From positions 5,937,001 through 6,001,000 of the forward strand of contig JALJCS010000022.1 of assembly GCA_023055355.1 (NCBI GenBank): 64,000 nt of DNA, read 5' to 3'. Below are positions 10,821 to 24,790 of the stretch, in pieces. Each line of letters opens with the position of its first letter. Position 1 is the first letter of the stretch. The notes under the pieces are model-generated. The model saw only the letters and a list, made by a program, of their open reading frames with translations. It did no database searches and had not been told where the DNA came from. The position numbers and the translations under genes are program-made. Origin of the DNA: Agelaius tricolor (lineage: Eukaryota > Chordata > Aves > Passeriformes > Icteridae).

Positions 10821-13800
10821 TGGAGTGATTGACCCTGAAAATGGAAACAACTCTGGCATATTAAATCATGACACTTTATAACTGACTGGTCAGAGTTTCA
10901 ACAATAGGATTTCCAATGAGCTCTGCACTTTCTTCCCCCAGGCAAATGTCACACACTGAAACTAAACAGGATCTTTTTTTTTTCTTGTTCATCCCCACGT
11001 GCTGTTTTCTGTGCCCAAGATAAAAATCTGCATTCAAAAATGCCTTAACCCTTTGGAAGGGCAACCCCCCCTCTTCATGCCCCAGGAGAAGGGAGGTTTG
11101 TGTCAGCTGTGGGACGTGGGGACATTTTGCCTGCCTTGGTACCAGGGTCACTCTGCATGTTTGTTGCACTCCCATTTCAAAAGGGAAGAAAGGGAAAAAA
11201 AAAAACAGTGGTAAGGGAATATCTGTCTGGGGGAAAGCACTCAGGAATTGCACAAACTTAATGTAAAGATTAATAACAAGGGACATCCCTTGTTGGGAAT
11301 ATCGAGTGAGAGTTCTTCTAAGCTCTGGAAATGGGCCCATTTAACAGCAGTGTCACTCTTTGCTTGCTTTCACCACACATGGACAGAGGTGAAAATCCCC
11401 TCACCTTCTTGCTTGTATGAAGCACAAAAGCATTTGTGAAATATTGAGACAACTGAAATATTGAGAGAACCTTTCTTGTCGAAAATTGCTTTTATTTTAA
11501 GTGGATATCCTCCTTTCCCCCCCACCACCAGATGCCACAGTCTCTTTAAGCAGTGCTGAGACTAAATGAATTGTGGGGAGCGCCAGGGAAAATAAAAAGA
11601 GACCATAAAGTCACACTACAAAGACTCTCAGGGTAGCACAGTGCTTAATGTCAATCACAGCAATGCTCCCCTTTGCCTGTCTCCCACACAGCACTGGATC
11701 CAGCCACTCTGCTGCTCACTGCTACCTGTTTGGAATTGCAGGATTCAGAGCCATGGCTTGTCAGCATGGGAGTTGTCAGCCTAATTGGCACATCCACACA
11801 CACTTTATGCACTCCTCTGGCTGTCAGTGCACACCTTGTAGGTGGGCATGAGAGTGCCCTGTCAGGTGGAAAGCTCTCCACACAAGCACACAGATGCTTT
11901 CTGGACTGGTATTAAGACAATGTTTGTATCCAATGACCTTAAAAATAATTTCTGACCTTAATGACTCTATGATAGCCACAGATACTTTTTATCTGTCCTT
12001 TGTGCACTGGTTTATTGCATTCCAGGACATACACCTACACCTCATCTGCTGTCCTGTGCATGTGATGTCAAAGTGAATTTATGGTCATTTACTTCAGTGG
12101 CCATCCTTTGATACTCAGGCAGAAGATGGGGGCATCATTGTATTTAAATAGAACAAGTACATTTAATTGTAAATCTGTGAGTACATAAACACACACAGAG
12201 TTTCTGCTCTGAAACCCAGCCTTGTGAAACCTGAACTCCATGCCAAGAAATGTCTCATGTAGTGAAGGCCTTGAGCCAGGCAGCTGGAAGCAGAAGACAA
12301 AGAAAGTGATATATAAGCTATGCTGTAACCCTTGATTTTGTTTGTTTTTAATACATGTTTATGTTTTTCTGTACATACTTCACCTGTTTTGTTTTGGTTT
12401 GACCTTCTTCCAGGGACTTTACCACAGCTGTTAGCTGGTGAGAACATGGAAATTTTATTCACTCAAAAAGCAGTGTGTTGGAGCCAATGTTAGTGGCTGT
12501 AGATTCCTTGCCTTTGGTTTGACATTTCTTTTAGGCTCCAGGACACATTGAAGGTCAGTTCCTTGTCAGAAGAGGTAAGTAGAAGACAAAACAGGAATTA
12601 AAATCTACATGGAGTGTGCCTTCTTTCACAGGGAAACCTTGTTAAAGTCAACATGACTATGACCATTTCCTGCATCAGGAACAGTCTTTCATTTCAATGC
12701 TGAAGATATTAAGAACTGCATTTTAAAAGTGAATATAGCATTAGCAGGACACTTTTTTATTAGTGTTTCAAATCAAAATACTACTGAAAGCACAAACTGA
12801 ATACAAATATCAGGGAAAATGTTCTGAGGTTAAATTCACAAGGAAAGAATATTCTCCTTCTGGAAACTGGGGATACTCTGTAGAGTGAACTGCTATTGCT
12901 GAGGCAGGGTTAATCTTGCATCTCTAGGGCTTTTTAATGGAAGTCATGTAACTGTTCTACCATATATTTTGCATCTTTGAATTCAGACTGATTTTGGATA
13001 TCTTCTGAGAGCCATGTTTCCCAAGAGGGCAATAATCAGCAATCTGTTGTCTGTGGTGAAAGATGTATCATAAGGAACTTCATAATGGTTCTGAAGGCTG
13101 TGTATCTCACTTGAGACAAAACTTGTCTGAGCCTACACTGGAGAAAAGACTTTCAGAAGGAGCAGAACCAAACTGATCTTGTGATTCCTAAACTCTGAAG
13201 TAGGCCAGGTCTTGCACACTGGTAAGAATGGTTTTTACAGGTCTGTTCATACATCTGGGATAGGTTTGTACATCTGGGATAGGGATGAAGATTATTGATA
13301 ATGCTTCTATGTAACTTCTGTTCTGAATACTTCATCTGGTTCCCAGTGAGAATAAGCACCTCACTAAAAAGATTTATAGCTTTCCAAGTTTTGCACACAA
13401 TTTTCCCTGCAGAAATTTTTTAGTGTGTTCAGATCTCTTCCTTCAGTTTAGATTTTCTCTAAAAATATTTTACAAGTTGGAAAAAAAAAAAAACAGCCAA
13501 AAAAAATCCCTTTTGTATCATAACTATAGAATTCATAATAATCTAAACTAAAGCTTCAGCTAGAATCACAGTTATGTATGGCACCAAACACAACATGAGG
13601 GATGAGTCAGTAGCACTGGCATAAGGTTTACAATTGTATTCAAGTTGTTAAGAGGAAAAAGTGTTTTTGTTGCCACAGTAGGTGCAGGATAATGCCCAGG
13701 ACTTCAGCTGCAAAACTCCTGTTTTGTCTTTTGCTATTTGTTCATAAAAGCTTGCCAAGTGCATGGACCCTCATTAAATGCCTTGCAGTTGTAATAACGG

Positions 13801-15885
13801 CATGAGAACACCCAGCAAGTTTTTTGTGCCAGAGGAAACTTCTGTGAGAAAAAGAAGCAAGTACATGATGCTGTGCTTTCAACAGACACCACTGAGAGCT
13901 GTGTTTGGGGACTGATGTGTCAGCTGCTTATCAATACAGCCATGGAGTTGAATACATCAGGAAAGCTTTAAGAAGAATGGGAGAAATAGAAAAAGAATGT
14001 AAGGATAATGGGGCAAAATTATTTCCAGTGTTAAATGTGCTCAAGCAAATGTAGTTTCATCAAGAAGAAATTTGCACTGTTGTGTTCCTGGCTTATTGTT
14101 TGGGTTGATTACATGGCAACATGGAATTGATTTCTTGAGCTTAGGACAGTTGGCGAACTTGACTAGACTTAAAATGAACCTCTTTGATTCTGTCTACAAA
14201 ATTACAGCAGATTTGATAAAGTAAAGATGTATCCTTTGAAGTATTCCCTATCAACATAAGTGCTAAGAACACCTAAGCAAAGGAATTTTAACAGTTTTGA
14301 AAGCAGTAGCAAAAGAACATCAATGAGGATTGCAGCTAAGGGCATGCCCACAAGGCACTATACTAACTGCATCTATCCTGCAGGCAATAAGCAATTGCTA
14401 AAGATTCCAGACTTTTTAAAGTTCATAGTTCATCTCATAAAAACTTTACCTCCAACTTATGATATGTTTTTGCCGGTTTGGTTTGTCTTTCAGTAGATGA
14501 CTCCAAGAGGGGGCCTCACCAAGCAGATCTGCATAAGGACATGAAGAAACCTTCCCTTTTTTGTGTGTCACATGATGATTGCAAGGTGGGAAGTGTGATC
14601 ATGTCCTGTTACACCCTGTCTTAAGAGCATGTAAGCTATAATTCTTCCAGGCACTTCAACAACAGAAAATCATCAGTCCAAATGCTGTGCGGATTCCAGC
14701 CCCACATCACAAGAGAGAAGGGCTGTCCTTCACATTGCAAATTTCTCACAAGTTCTGGATTTGAGAAGCCCATGCTGCTGCAAGATGTTTTTCCATGAAT
14801 AGAAAACAACATGCAGGACAACTAATGATCCAGTGGTAATTTCAGTTAGGCCATTTATCTGCTTTGCAGTCTGATTCCGCTGGCCCATCAGCGCCAATGC
14901 TCTTACAGCTGTGTTCTCACTGCTTGTGTTGGGCAACTTGCTCTGCCTTGCAAATTTATCATTAGCAAGGATGAACACAAGGAATAAATAACAGAAGGAT
15001 CTGGACAGAAACAAAATGAGAACAAGAGTTGGTTTTAGACAGCAAACAGGATCTGAGTTGCTGGCACTAGGAAATGAGTCACTGAGCAAGTCGGATATTT
15101 AATCTGGGCAGTAGAGGGGATGTAATTAAAAAGCTTTTACTTTTTAATGAAGATTTCATACTGGTGATGCTTGGTAGATTTCAGTGCAACCACAGCAAAT
15201 TAGTGATAGCCACAGTTATGAAAATTAGGATTCTTAAAACATGATCACGTTACTGTGGCTTAATGAACTACTGTATGTCAGCTGAGCTGTGGGTATGTGG
15301 CACATGTATGCCCTCAGCCCAAACAGGAGGTAGTGAGTCAGTGTAAACCTCTTCCAGTGAGTTTTAAACAAACACCACACAGCAGTGGACAAATAACATG
15401 TACAGTCAATTGCTGGTGCTCAGCTCCTGAGTAGAGTGCAGTAATTAAAAGTATCTGACTTCACAGAAGAAAAAAAATGTGAGAAATGTACCTTTTGTTT
15501 CAGATCACCTAGCATGTTCCCCAAGACGTGTGGTTTCTAAATTTCCTTCACATTTGTACTTCCTCAAATTTGATTAAGGCATTATTTCCACAGTGGAGCT
15601 GTAAGAAAAAGAATAAAAAGTGATTGTGACAGAGAGCAGATGAAATGGATTCAAGATTAGCAAGGTGTGAACTGTTTTTACCATAAGCCTGATCTAAAGA
15701 CAGTGGACCCACCAAGATGGTTTTCTGTTGACTTCAAGAAGTTTGATGTCAAACCCAGCTTCCACGGTTTAGGGAAAAAAATGTAAGCCAGGACAACATT
15801 ATTTGTTCTGATGTTCATCTTTCCTGGATGCCATGACAGTATCTGCCTCATAAATGCCCACCATAATAATTAATAATAGAAGCAT
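10821..15885. other. Gene-less stretch
   Basis: I recognise no gene or transposable element. Minor features are a run of 13 A at 13481-13493 and a short direct repeat at 13250-13283 (listed separately). Open frames are short and lie in several frames on both strands, as expected for noncoding DNA. Confidence 0.5.
13250..13283. repeat. Direct repeat of a 15-mer
   Basis: The 15-base word TACATCTGGGATAGG occurs at 13250-13264 and again, identical, at 13269-13283. This is a 19-bp tandem duplication with a changed tail in the second copy. Confidence 0.9.
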
Positions 15886-16159
15886 AAAAGGGGTAATGGC
15901 TTTAAACTGAAAGAGGGTAGACTTAAATTAGATATTAGGAAGAAATTCTTCCCTGTGAGGCTGGTGAGGCCCTGGCACAGGCTGCCCAGAGAAGCTGTGG
16001 ATGTTCCATCCTGGAAGCGCTCAAGGACAGGTTGGACAGGCCTTTGTGTAACCTGGTCTAGAGGAAGGTGTAGGTCTAGGAGAAGGTGTACCTGCCCACA
16101 GCAGGGGGACTGGAATTAGATTAATTTAAAGTCCCTTCCAACCTAAATTATTCTATGAA
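15886..16159 (+). mobile_element. CR1 LINE, 3' end (5'-truncated), plus strand
   Basis: This is the typical 3' part of an avian CR1 retrotransposon, including 'agatattaggaagaaattc', 'aggctgcccagagaagctg', 'ggttggacaggcc' and, at the terminus, 'cccttccaacctaaattatt' followed by CTATGAA. The copy is 5'-truncated as most CR1 insertions are, lacks the reverse transcriptase part and is not mobile. It carries an internal 18-bp tandem duplication (16055-16090). The element class is well established for birds. The subfamily is not assigned. Confidence 0.93.
16055..16090 (+). repeat. 18-bp tandem duplication inside CR1
   Basis: GGTCTAGAGGAAGGTGTA is immediately followed by GGTCTAGGAGAAGGTGTA. Most CR1 copies have one such unit at this place, so this is probably a local duplication within the copy, or a subfamily trait. 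Confidence 0.85.
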
Positions 16160-19100
16160 ATTAATTTTTTTTTGACCTCCGTGCTTTTCCTACGTGAAGC
16201 TCTACCTTGCTCAATATGGAAGTTTTACTGCTGATTAGGTATCACTTTATTCATTCACTGAAAGCTAATAAAAATTGGCTGATTAGAAAACCCCAGGCTG
16301 CACATCTTAAATAGTCATTAAACAATCATTACAGATAGAAACAGCTACAACTGGCTTCTGTTAAAATGCTGCTGATTATTATATAATCCTTTTTCAAGTC
16401 AAAATGAATGCATAATCAAAGCACAAAGCAAACAGTTTGAAAGTTCTGAGCTGGCTGTGCAAAGCTATAATGTATCAACAAACCTCTAAATTAATGCCCA
16501 ATTCAGGAGATGAGTGTTGATGTACAGCAGAAGAAATAACTGAGGAAAAAGTGTGGAACCATGAGCGTTGGTGAAGCAACCTTCTTCTGACATAACTTCA
16601 TCTAGAGCCCTGCAGTAAACCCTTGCAGCTCTGACCTTAAGACATGTGCCTGGTGTCAAGGAGTGAAGGTAAGTACACAGCTCTGGTGTTTCTTATTGTT
16701 ATTACTGATACTGTTATTTACAAAGAGTCACATTAAACTGTGCAGCTGAAGATACACAAACATTGAGATAAATCCGGTACAGGACCAAAACCCTGTGAAT
16801 TGACCCTTACCCAGTAACATTTCTGCTTTTGACAGACTCCTTAATGAATTTTAATAAGGAAACCCTCAGATAAATAGGGATACCTTATTATACTGGTGTA
16901 AATTTAGAGCAACTTCAATGAAAACTAGCGGAGTTGTTCAGCATTTACTAACAGTGCAAATGAGCACAGTATGAAAGTCAGAGACTTTGGGAAGCCTTAA
17001 GCCAATAACTCAGCTTTCTGAATAGAGAAGATCACTTTTTAAGGTTAGAGTAAAACAACTCCTGTCTTCTTCCTTCTCTGTAATAACATTTTTCTTAATA
17101 GTTCTTGCTTAATCTTTGCATATTCTGCATGAAATAAATGGTCAGGATGTTTAAATTTCCACCCTGTAGCACCTGCAAGTTACAGGCCAGACCCATTTGC
17201 TTGATTGAGGCAAGCAAGGATCATTACCACATAGGGCAGCTGATCTTCCCCCGCTTAAACACCTGCAAATGCAGGTCATCTGGGAGTTTGAACCTATTAA
17301 GGTTCTCATAATTGAGACAAGGGCAAAATAGTTTGTAAAATGGTACATGAACAGAAAGATGAGAGAGAGGGAGAGAGAAGGAGAAAGACACTCTGGTTGG
17401 ATGACAGGAAATCACATAACAATATTTGCAAGTGAGCTTTGGGAGCATGGTCTTTGTAATGGGGTTAGCTAATCCAGATAGTAATAAGGATAGGAAAGTC
17501 AGCAATCATAATCATATTTAATGGATTCCAGATGGAGAAATATAATTGTTCTCATTATCATTGTGAAAACTCCAAGGAAATACAATCCCAAGATACTTTA
17601 CCTTGACAGGCAACCAGGAACAATATCCACATCAAGTCATGGGTTTTGTAGGTAGAGTTGTCAGTTATTTCCTTTTTGTAGCATTCCCTTCTAATGTAAT
17701 GGTTTGATTAACCTAAGACATTCTGATGTGAGTATAAAAGCAATGTTAATGAAATGCCTGCTTAATTGACTGTGCATCTCTATACCATATGATGTGGTGG
17801 CTTACTAAATACGTTGTGGAATTAAAAAGAAAACCCAAAAGCCTTGTATATCATGAGACTTTTCCTTTGTAATGTGGTTAAAATGAAATATGGCTGTAAG
17901 CACAGGCCTTTTTGGGTGCAGCTGTTCTTTTTGTTTGGGTTGATAATTGGAACCAGTCCCATGGGCCTATTTGATGTTATCTCTCGTTTAAAACTAAACT
18001 GTCAAAGCTTATCCCCCCTGTGTACTCAACAGGGAGTAGTTCTGGGGAAACTTTCTTCTTAAGTATTTTTAACCCCTCCTCCCCGCACGCATTCTCTAAA
18101 CTGAACCAGGGCAGTCATGAAATGATGTCTTCACAGGAACACTTGTACAGCAAAATATTTCTTTGTGGAAAATTGAGCCTTTTCATGTTATATGTCTTTG
18201 TAACAGAGGCCTAAAAGAAAAGATCCCACAGCAGAAGTCAGATGATCAGGATGTGATCTCTCAGCTTTAAAACAACTCGTCTCTGTACAAAGGGAGTCCT
18301 GCACAGCATCCCCATGGCATGAGAGGAGCTCAGGGTGTGGGGCACAGAGGCAGATGTCTCCCACCATATGAGCCAATATTTGCTCCAGGAGCACCACAGC
18401 TGGGTCTCACAAAGTCTCCTGTGTGACTTTGATATGCCTGATCCCAAGCTAATGCATTCAGGCAGCAGTGCCCTGTGGAGACTTCCCAGTTGGGCTGGTT
18501 GTACCTCAGGATTTTCTGTAAGGGTAAGGCAATCTTTAGATGTAACCTCAGAATTTATTAGATTTGCCTAAGTCCAGGAGATGCTGGACCTGGTGTTTTG
18601 GTTGGTTTCTTGAATGCCAGGTGGTAGGAGCAGGGAGCATTCCTGCTGCAGTCCAGTGAGGAGGCATTTTGAGTTTGCTTCACACCTTTCCTTTTCCTTT
18701 GAAGCTATTGGAAGTTTTCGGAGTAAGTATTGAGACAAGTCAATGGCATGATCCCAAATTAACAACACTAAGAAGGAGAATACTCTTTAGGCCATCAGAC
18801 CATTGGGCCATTTTCTTAGTTGGCTCCATTTCAGATATACTTTTGTGAAAAAACATCATGCCTTCTGCTAAATATTTCTGTTTGTACGACAATTTTGTCA
18901 GGCTGTTACTCACATAATGTAATGGCACCTACAGAGCTGACTTTAATGGAGTAGGAGAAAGGAGAGATAAGAATCACTGATAGATGTCATTGTCATCTCC
19001 ACTATCTTGGGCAAATGAAAAAGGTTTTCCCTTTTTCATGTTACAGTTTACAAAATTTGCTTGTTGCATTATTCTGGCATGTCCTCTGTCATGCACTGCT

Positions 19101-22100
19101 CCTCTTGAATGAGCCATTTCCAGGGTAAGAGAACCTTTCACAAACCCCACAGATCATTTATGCATGCTATTCACACTACTTTTAAAAAAGTATACCCAAA
19201 AAATACACTGGTTTCTCCTCCTGCAGACATGCAACACCTTGGAGGTGTTGCAGTGGCCTGCAGGAGTTGGAAGCCATGTGCTGGTAGTATGTTCAACTTC
19301 TATTATACAGCATTTCTGATAAGGGACAAACATCCAGTGCAGCTGGGACCTCTCTTGGCCTCTGTGGCACTCATCTGATCTTGCCTTTGTCTTAGCACTC
19401 ATTTTCACTGCGTTCTTCTAGTCTTTAAGACCAAATGCAGCAGTGCATCCTTCCCCAAATCCATTTGTCTCTCCCCTCTAAACTCATGGCAGGACACCTG
19501 GAAGAGCCCTTCTGAGTAAAATCAGAAGTAAAAGCTGCTGATAGCTGTAAAAACAGCAAATGAGCTTCCTATCTTGTGCAGCACTCAATGTGTCTGAGAC
19601 ACTTTTGACAAGCAACCACTTTGCAGTCCCCTTTAGAGAGCAACTGCTGGAATGCCTAAGCACAGGCTGTAGGTTGCAGGTTGATTTTGTGCCCCAAGAG
19701 AGCAAAGATGCTTGTGAGGCCCATTTGTAGAAGAGCAGTGCTCAAGCTGTAGGTCCCTCTCACCATCACAAACCAGTTTCTGCAGACCTGTCATGTATGT
19801 GAGATGGGGAATGATTCTTAGGTCCCTTGGGGGATGCCAGGACTTAGTACATTGTAGATAAATATAAGTTTCTATTTAAAACCAGTACTACTGGGACTAG
19901 ATGTAAGAGGGGCTGGAAAAAGCCATTTCTAAAAATACAGGAAATAGCTATATGGTTACAGAAGTGAATTACCAGCTGTGGGTAATCATATAACTCACAT
20001 ATTAACAATGAGAATCCACTGTGTAAGGGGGAAAAACAACAATTCACATAAGCTCAAAAGACAATAGGCCAGTTCCTGATCAGGCTGCAGAAAAAGAAGG
20101 AGCAGAGAGAATATATGGAGAGCAGAAAAAGTGGGAGTTGGTGCTTTCTTACAGGAAAGCCCATGGAGAAGGCAATTCCAGAAATGTCAGTAAGGGCAAC
20201 AGAAAGCATTCATTTACTTTTAGGAGGTACTGCTTGCAAAAGTGAGGTTAAGAGTATGAAACTGAAACAATGTCAGGAGGTCACTTTGCTGGACTTCCCC
20301 ATCTGTTCACAGATTCATCTCTGGAAGCAGCAGCCCCAGAAATAAGTGCAGTACAATCCATACAACACTTGGCATACAAGGCTCTCACAGCAATTTTGAA
20401 CTGTATCTAACACTGGACTGCCACACTGCTGACAGAGGACTGATTGGGCCTCATGTGTTACAGGTGGGAAAATGGAGACATTCACCTTGTCAGCTATTGA
20501 AAGAGTAGACACAGAAACAGAACCCATCCATTTTAGCTTAGTTTTCCTCAATTTCAATTAGTCTTCCAAACTTCCATTTCCTGTCAGGCCTTTTAGCTGC
20601 AAAGACCCTATCATACAGGGTTTTCCTGGCGTGTTCTGGAAAAGTTCATCTTGTCTTTTTCATTTTTTTTTGTCCTCATCCCTGCTGTTGAGAATCGGAG
20701 TCTTTTCTTCCTGTGGGCCTCTCCAGCGCCTATTCCTTTAAAATCCCTTCCCAGTAATTTTGACTGTTATTCCAAGCAATAGTAGATGGTTTTGATCTGT
20801 GGAGCTATGTAAAAACTGTGTTCTCAACCTGTCTCTCTATCTGTTTTTCTTCTTCAGTGTTAGAGCTTCATTCTCATGGGTTTGACCAGAACAGTTGCTT
20901 TTGTGTAGTGGGACTAATTCTAACCTATCATCCAATTGCCAAGGGATGTCTCCACTCATTTCAAGGCAGCTTCTTTATAGTATTCTCTTTGGTTCTCCTC
21001 TGCTTTACAGCAGAGGTTTTGCAAGAATACTAAAGAATAGCTCTTGCTGGAAGGTTTTTTCAGATCTAGCATGGTTTCCTTCCCAGAGGAGGGGGACATA
21101 TTTGTCTTAACAGAATCATTGTGGCTCGCTTTGGTGGTGCAGGCTGCTCCTAGGTCCTGCTGCAACTGAGGGTTTGCTTATGGCTGATGCTTCTCTACAC
21201 TGCCATGGCAAGCAGAATCCTTCACTCTACTAACCTGCAAGCTTGAGTAAATCAGGAAAGTTTTAGCCACTGACAAAGGATCTGGTCCAAACTCACAGGA
21301 AGTCAATGGAAACACTTTAGAAGTTTATGTGAACAATAGTCCCCTCAAAGAACAGGACTGACAGAACTGGACAATTAGTGGTTCCTCCACTTTCCATGTC
21401 TCTGTTATTACAGTGCATAGCAAAATCTGTTGTTCATGTCTCCTCTCCCCTCCCTTCACCTCCCATAAGAATCTGAGAGTGGTATTTCTGCTCAGACAGG
21501 ATAAAATCCTTTATACTATGAAGCATCCCCAGAGATGCCCATCTGATTGCATCTTCTGTCCTGCTAGGGCTGCCTGCATAGAAGAGTCATCATACTTACA
21601 GAATTACTTGATTCTCAGCAGAGTTAAAATATTGATATTGTGCAAAGTTAAAACAAAGCAAAAATATTGAAAAAAAAATTATTTATTTATTTTACCTATA
21701 GGCAGTAATACTATTCCAGCCCATTACTCTTAAACACTACAGCAAGACCCTGAAATGCAATTGCATTTTTTATGTAAAAAAAAAATTCAGTATATTTCAC
21801 AATTAAAGAAAGAAAAATAACTTTCATGACAAAATGACAAGCTAATTTTTCCTTCCATTGTTTCTGTAATATCTGTGTCCCCTTGATGCCATGCATGTTT
21901 TTCTCCTTCTCATGAAGCAACATCTGCTGTTGTTTATGTTTATCCATAGCTTTTGGAGCTAAAGGTCTGGATCAACCCTTATTTTCAGGGTTTTCAGTAC
22001 CATCCCAGAAGCTGAAGGCAAAATCAGACCAAAAGCTGAGCTCGGGGGTTGCAGGCCTTCAGGGACAAAAGGAGCACACCCAGGACTGCAAAACCCAGTA

Positions 22101-24649
22101 GAGAACCGGAGAGTTGGCAGCCCTGGCCAGTGGTGGGAACGTGTTCATGCCTTCAAAGCCAGCAAACTGTGACACCTTGATGTGGAATTTAGCTTGAAAA
22201 ACATAGTATCAGCATTCATTTAATAATAAAATTGTTTATTTGTTTTAGAGGAGTAGCATTAGAGACCTGGTCAGAGATGGTAGACAGCACGCACTCCAAA
22301 AGAACAGAATTGAGAAACAGGCTGTGTCAGTATGAAAAACACCAAACTGAGCAGCTCATTTGCCAGGTTTCTTTGGCTTTGCCAGCTAATTTTCCAGTTT
22401 TTACAAGTATTTCTTTCTGCTGGGTCGCTGTATGAAAGAGCTGCACAGAGCAGAGGGGAGCTGCCTGGAGGAGCACACAGCCAGCAGCCCGTGGAAGTGC
22501 CAGGTCCCCCCATTTGGTCCCCAGTCCTGGGTGCTACGTGCAGGAAGAAGGGGCCAAACAAAGACACACTGAGGTGGAAGTGGTGGTGTTTAATTCGGTT
22601 CTGTGCTTTGGTAGCAGAGCTGGGGCTCTGTCTGTGTTCGGTTTCATCCAGAGCCCAGGGAATGTGGAGGTGGCTGTGGTGCAAACACCCTTTGTTTCCA
22701 CAGTGAACAGCAGGGCTTGGGGCAGTGTGGAGCCCAGCTACTGCACACAGCCTCATGTGCACCTTCCTTACAATGTTGGTCAGGGATGTTTTAATGTGTT
22801 TAATGCATTTTAATGCATTTATCCAGTGCATTAGAGGCATGTCTGTTGGTGCTGTTGAGGCATACTGATAAAATCAGTGCTTAGGGACTTTTAAAAAATG
22901 TGTTTTGACCCAACAGACCATAACTAGCCTCATGGTTGTGTTTAGAGAGGTAAATGAGTATTCAGGGGCTCCTAAATGTTCTTATTATGTAGCTGCCATG
23001 AATGCATGTGAGGGCTCTGGTCACACCTCGGCATTCCAGCTTGGGGCACACCAAGTGCCACCTCTGGGTGTATTTGTCACTGCTGGGAGGTGTTACAGCT
23101 TTGCTCAGTGTACCAGACATGTGCTGGCCCAGCACCCTTCCCTGTGGCCATGTGCTGGGACAGCCATGCCCCAGGGCACACCCTGGAATGCCACCCTGAA
23201 TCCATGGTGCACCTCTGACTCTGTGGATGGCACAGGAAGAGATGGAGATTGAGTTTTCCAAGGGAATATGTTCCTTGCCATGAGAGGATCCACATGTGGA
23301 TGGCACTGTCTCCATGCCTTCCAGGCCTGGCTTTGAACAAACTGAAGGCTGGGAGGGATATTAGTCAGAAGGGTTTTTATTTTGTTTGTGTTTGTTTTTA
23401 ATTTAGGTTCAATTATTATCTGTAGCAAGCACTCAGAAGCCAGTTCAAGAGCCATACCTGAGCTCCAGCTTGGCCTTTCTTTACTGCATGCTCTGGTTCA
23501 TCTTTACAGAGTAAACTGGAGGTTAAAGCTGATTAAATACAGCATTTGCCTGCACTGTTGTTTTTCCTTTATTTTTTAAAATATTTATTTCTTTATTGTT
23601 TTTTCTCTACTGTTTGTTGGAACTGACCAAGCACAGGGAATAACTGCAAAGTTAAAATGAAACAGAAATTATCCAGGAAGCAAAAATACTTGCAAAATCT
23701 GCTAAAACCAAATGAATACCTCTCAAAGGAGTCAAAAGCATGCAAGATAATGCAGGAAACATTAACATAATATTATCTTAACCTTGTAGATAAGATTATC
23801 TGATGCGTGAAAATGGTCATCTTTTGTATTGATTCCACCATGCCATGCAGCAGTTCTTAGGAAAATGAATAGGTCATTAAATGTTCATTACTTGATAGGG
23901 TCTAAAGCAGAAAAGATGTATTAGCAAATGAATTAACTGCTTTGTTACAGTTTGAATATATCATTAATGTGTATGTTTTTCTCATGCAAGAAGTGAATTG
24001 TATGCATCTGTAGGGCAGCAGGGTCTGTAGGCTACTGGGAAGCAATATTTGCTTAATACTTTAGGGACATTTATACTTTTAGAAAATTCAGGTTAGCCCT
24101 CATCACTTTTTCAGTAACTGGGAGTAGAGAATTTGGTTATTTATCCGTTTATGAAAGCTGTCATAGGAGAGTTGTGCCTTTGTGAGATGCTCTGTTTGAG
24201 AGCAGGAGTGATGCACTGGCTGCAGGAGTGCTGCCCCAGCCCTGCCTGTCCCTGTGGTGTCCTCAGGGACACCCAGTGGGAACTGGGGGAGTTCTGGGGG
24301 AGATGCCCATGCAAACAGCAGACAAAACTGCAGATTTGCAGTGCCTAGGCTGCTGGAGGGCTCAGCATCTCACTGCTCCCAGGGGGCTGCTGCCCTCAGA
24401 TACTGCCCACTTTTCACAGCCCACAGCTGACCCTCATGGGAGCCACAGGAAAAAAGGTGCTTCCAGCAGCAGAGTGTGCGGGAAGCCTGGCATCACATCA
24501 CCTAACCTTGCTGAGGGCTGCCCAGAGGAGAAAATGCTCCTTACACACCGCTTGAAACAATGACCTGGTGCCGCGGTAAAAATGCCAAAGGCCTTTCTTG
24601 CCCTATCTACAGGATCAGTCCCACCTGTGCCAGACACAGAAGAGGGTTT
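16160..24649. other. Gene-less stretch with AT-rich, possibly constrained blocks
   Basis: There is no recognisable gene. The AT-rich parts at about 16230-16530 and 17430-17600 contain several TAAT/ATTA homeodomain-type cores and read like conserved noncoding DNA, but this is an impression only. A GAGA-rich tract lies at about 17358-17390. GC-richer patches at 22430-22740, 23000-23260 and 24190-24560 hold longer open frames, the longest 189 codons on the minus strand, with no recognised domain. A donor-like GAAG|GTAAGTA occurs at 16669 without a convincing acceptor. At about 21265-21330 the wording resembles an old amniote repeat. Confidence 0.45.
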
Positions 24650-24790
24650 TTTTTTCTCTTTCTTTGCAAAGCTAATAAGGCTTATAATTGCATTTGAGGC
24701 TGTTTTTCAAAGCCATTTGTGTCCACACCCGCTATGACTTTAAACTATATTACAAGCGTATTAACCAATTAAGTGACATATTACCCAGAG
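24650..24790. promoter_or_regulatory. Candidate conserved noncoding element
   Basis: This compact AT-rich block contains several homeodomain-type cores and an NKX-like 'caattaagtg', and retains isolated CpGs ('cccgct', 'agcgta') in a CpG-poor background. Such a profile is common among vertebrate developmental enhancers. No alignment was possible. Confidence 0.25.

Noticed and set aside
16629..16668. 40-nt interval between CTTGCAG and GAAG|GTAAGTA as an exon
   Set aside because: The donor is strong but the acceptor lacks a good pyrimidine tract, and the length would shift the frame.
22271..22840. 189-codon minus-strand frame
   Set aside because: It overlaps a 124-codon plus-strand frame in a GC-richer patch, with no recognisable domain, splice sites or start context.
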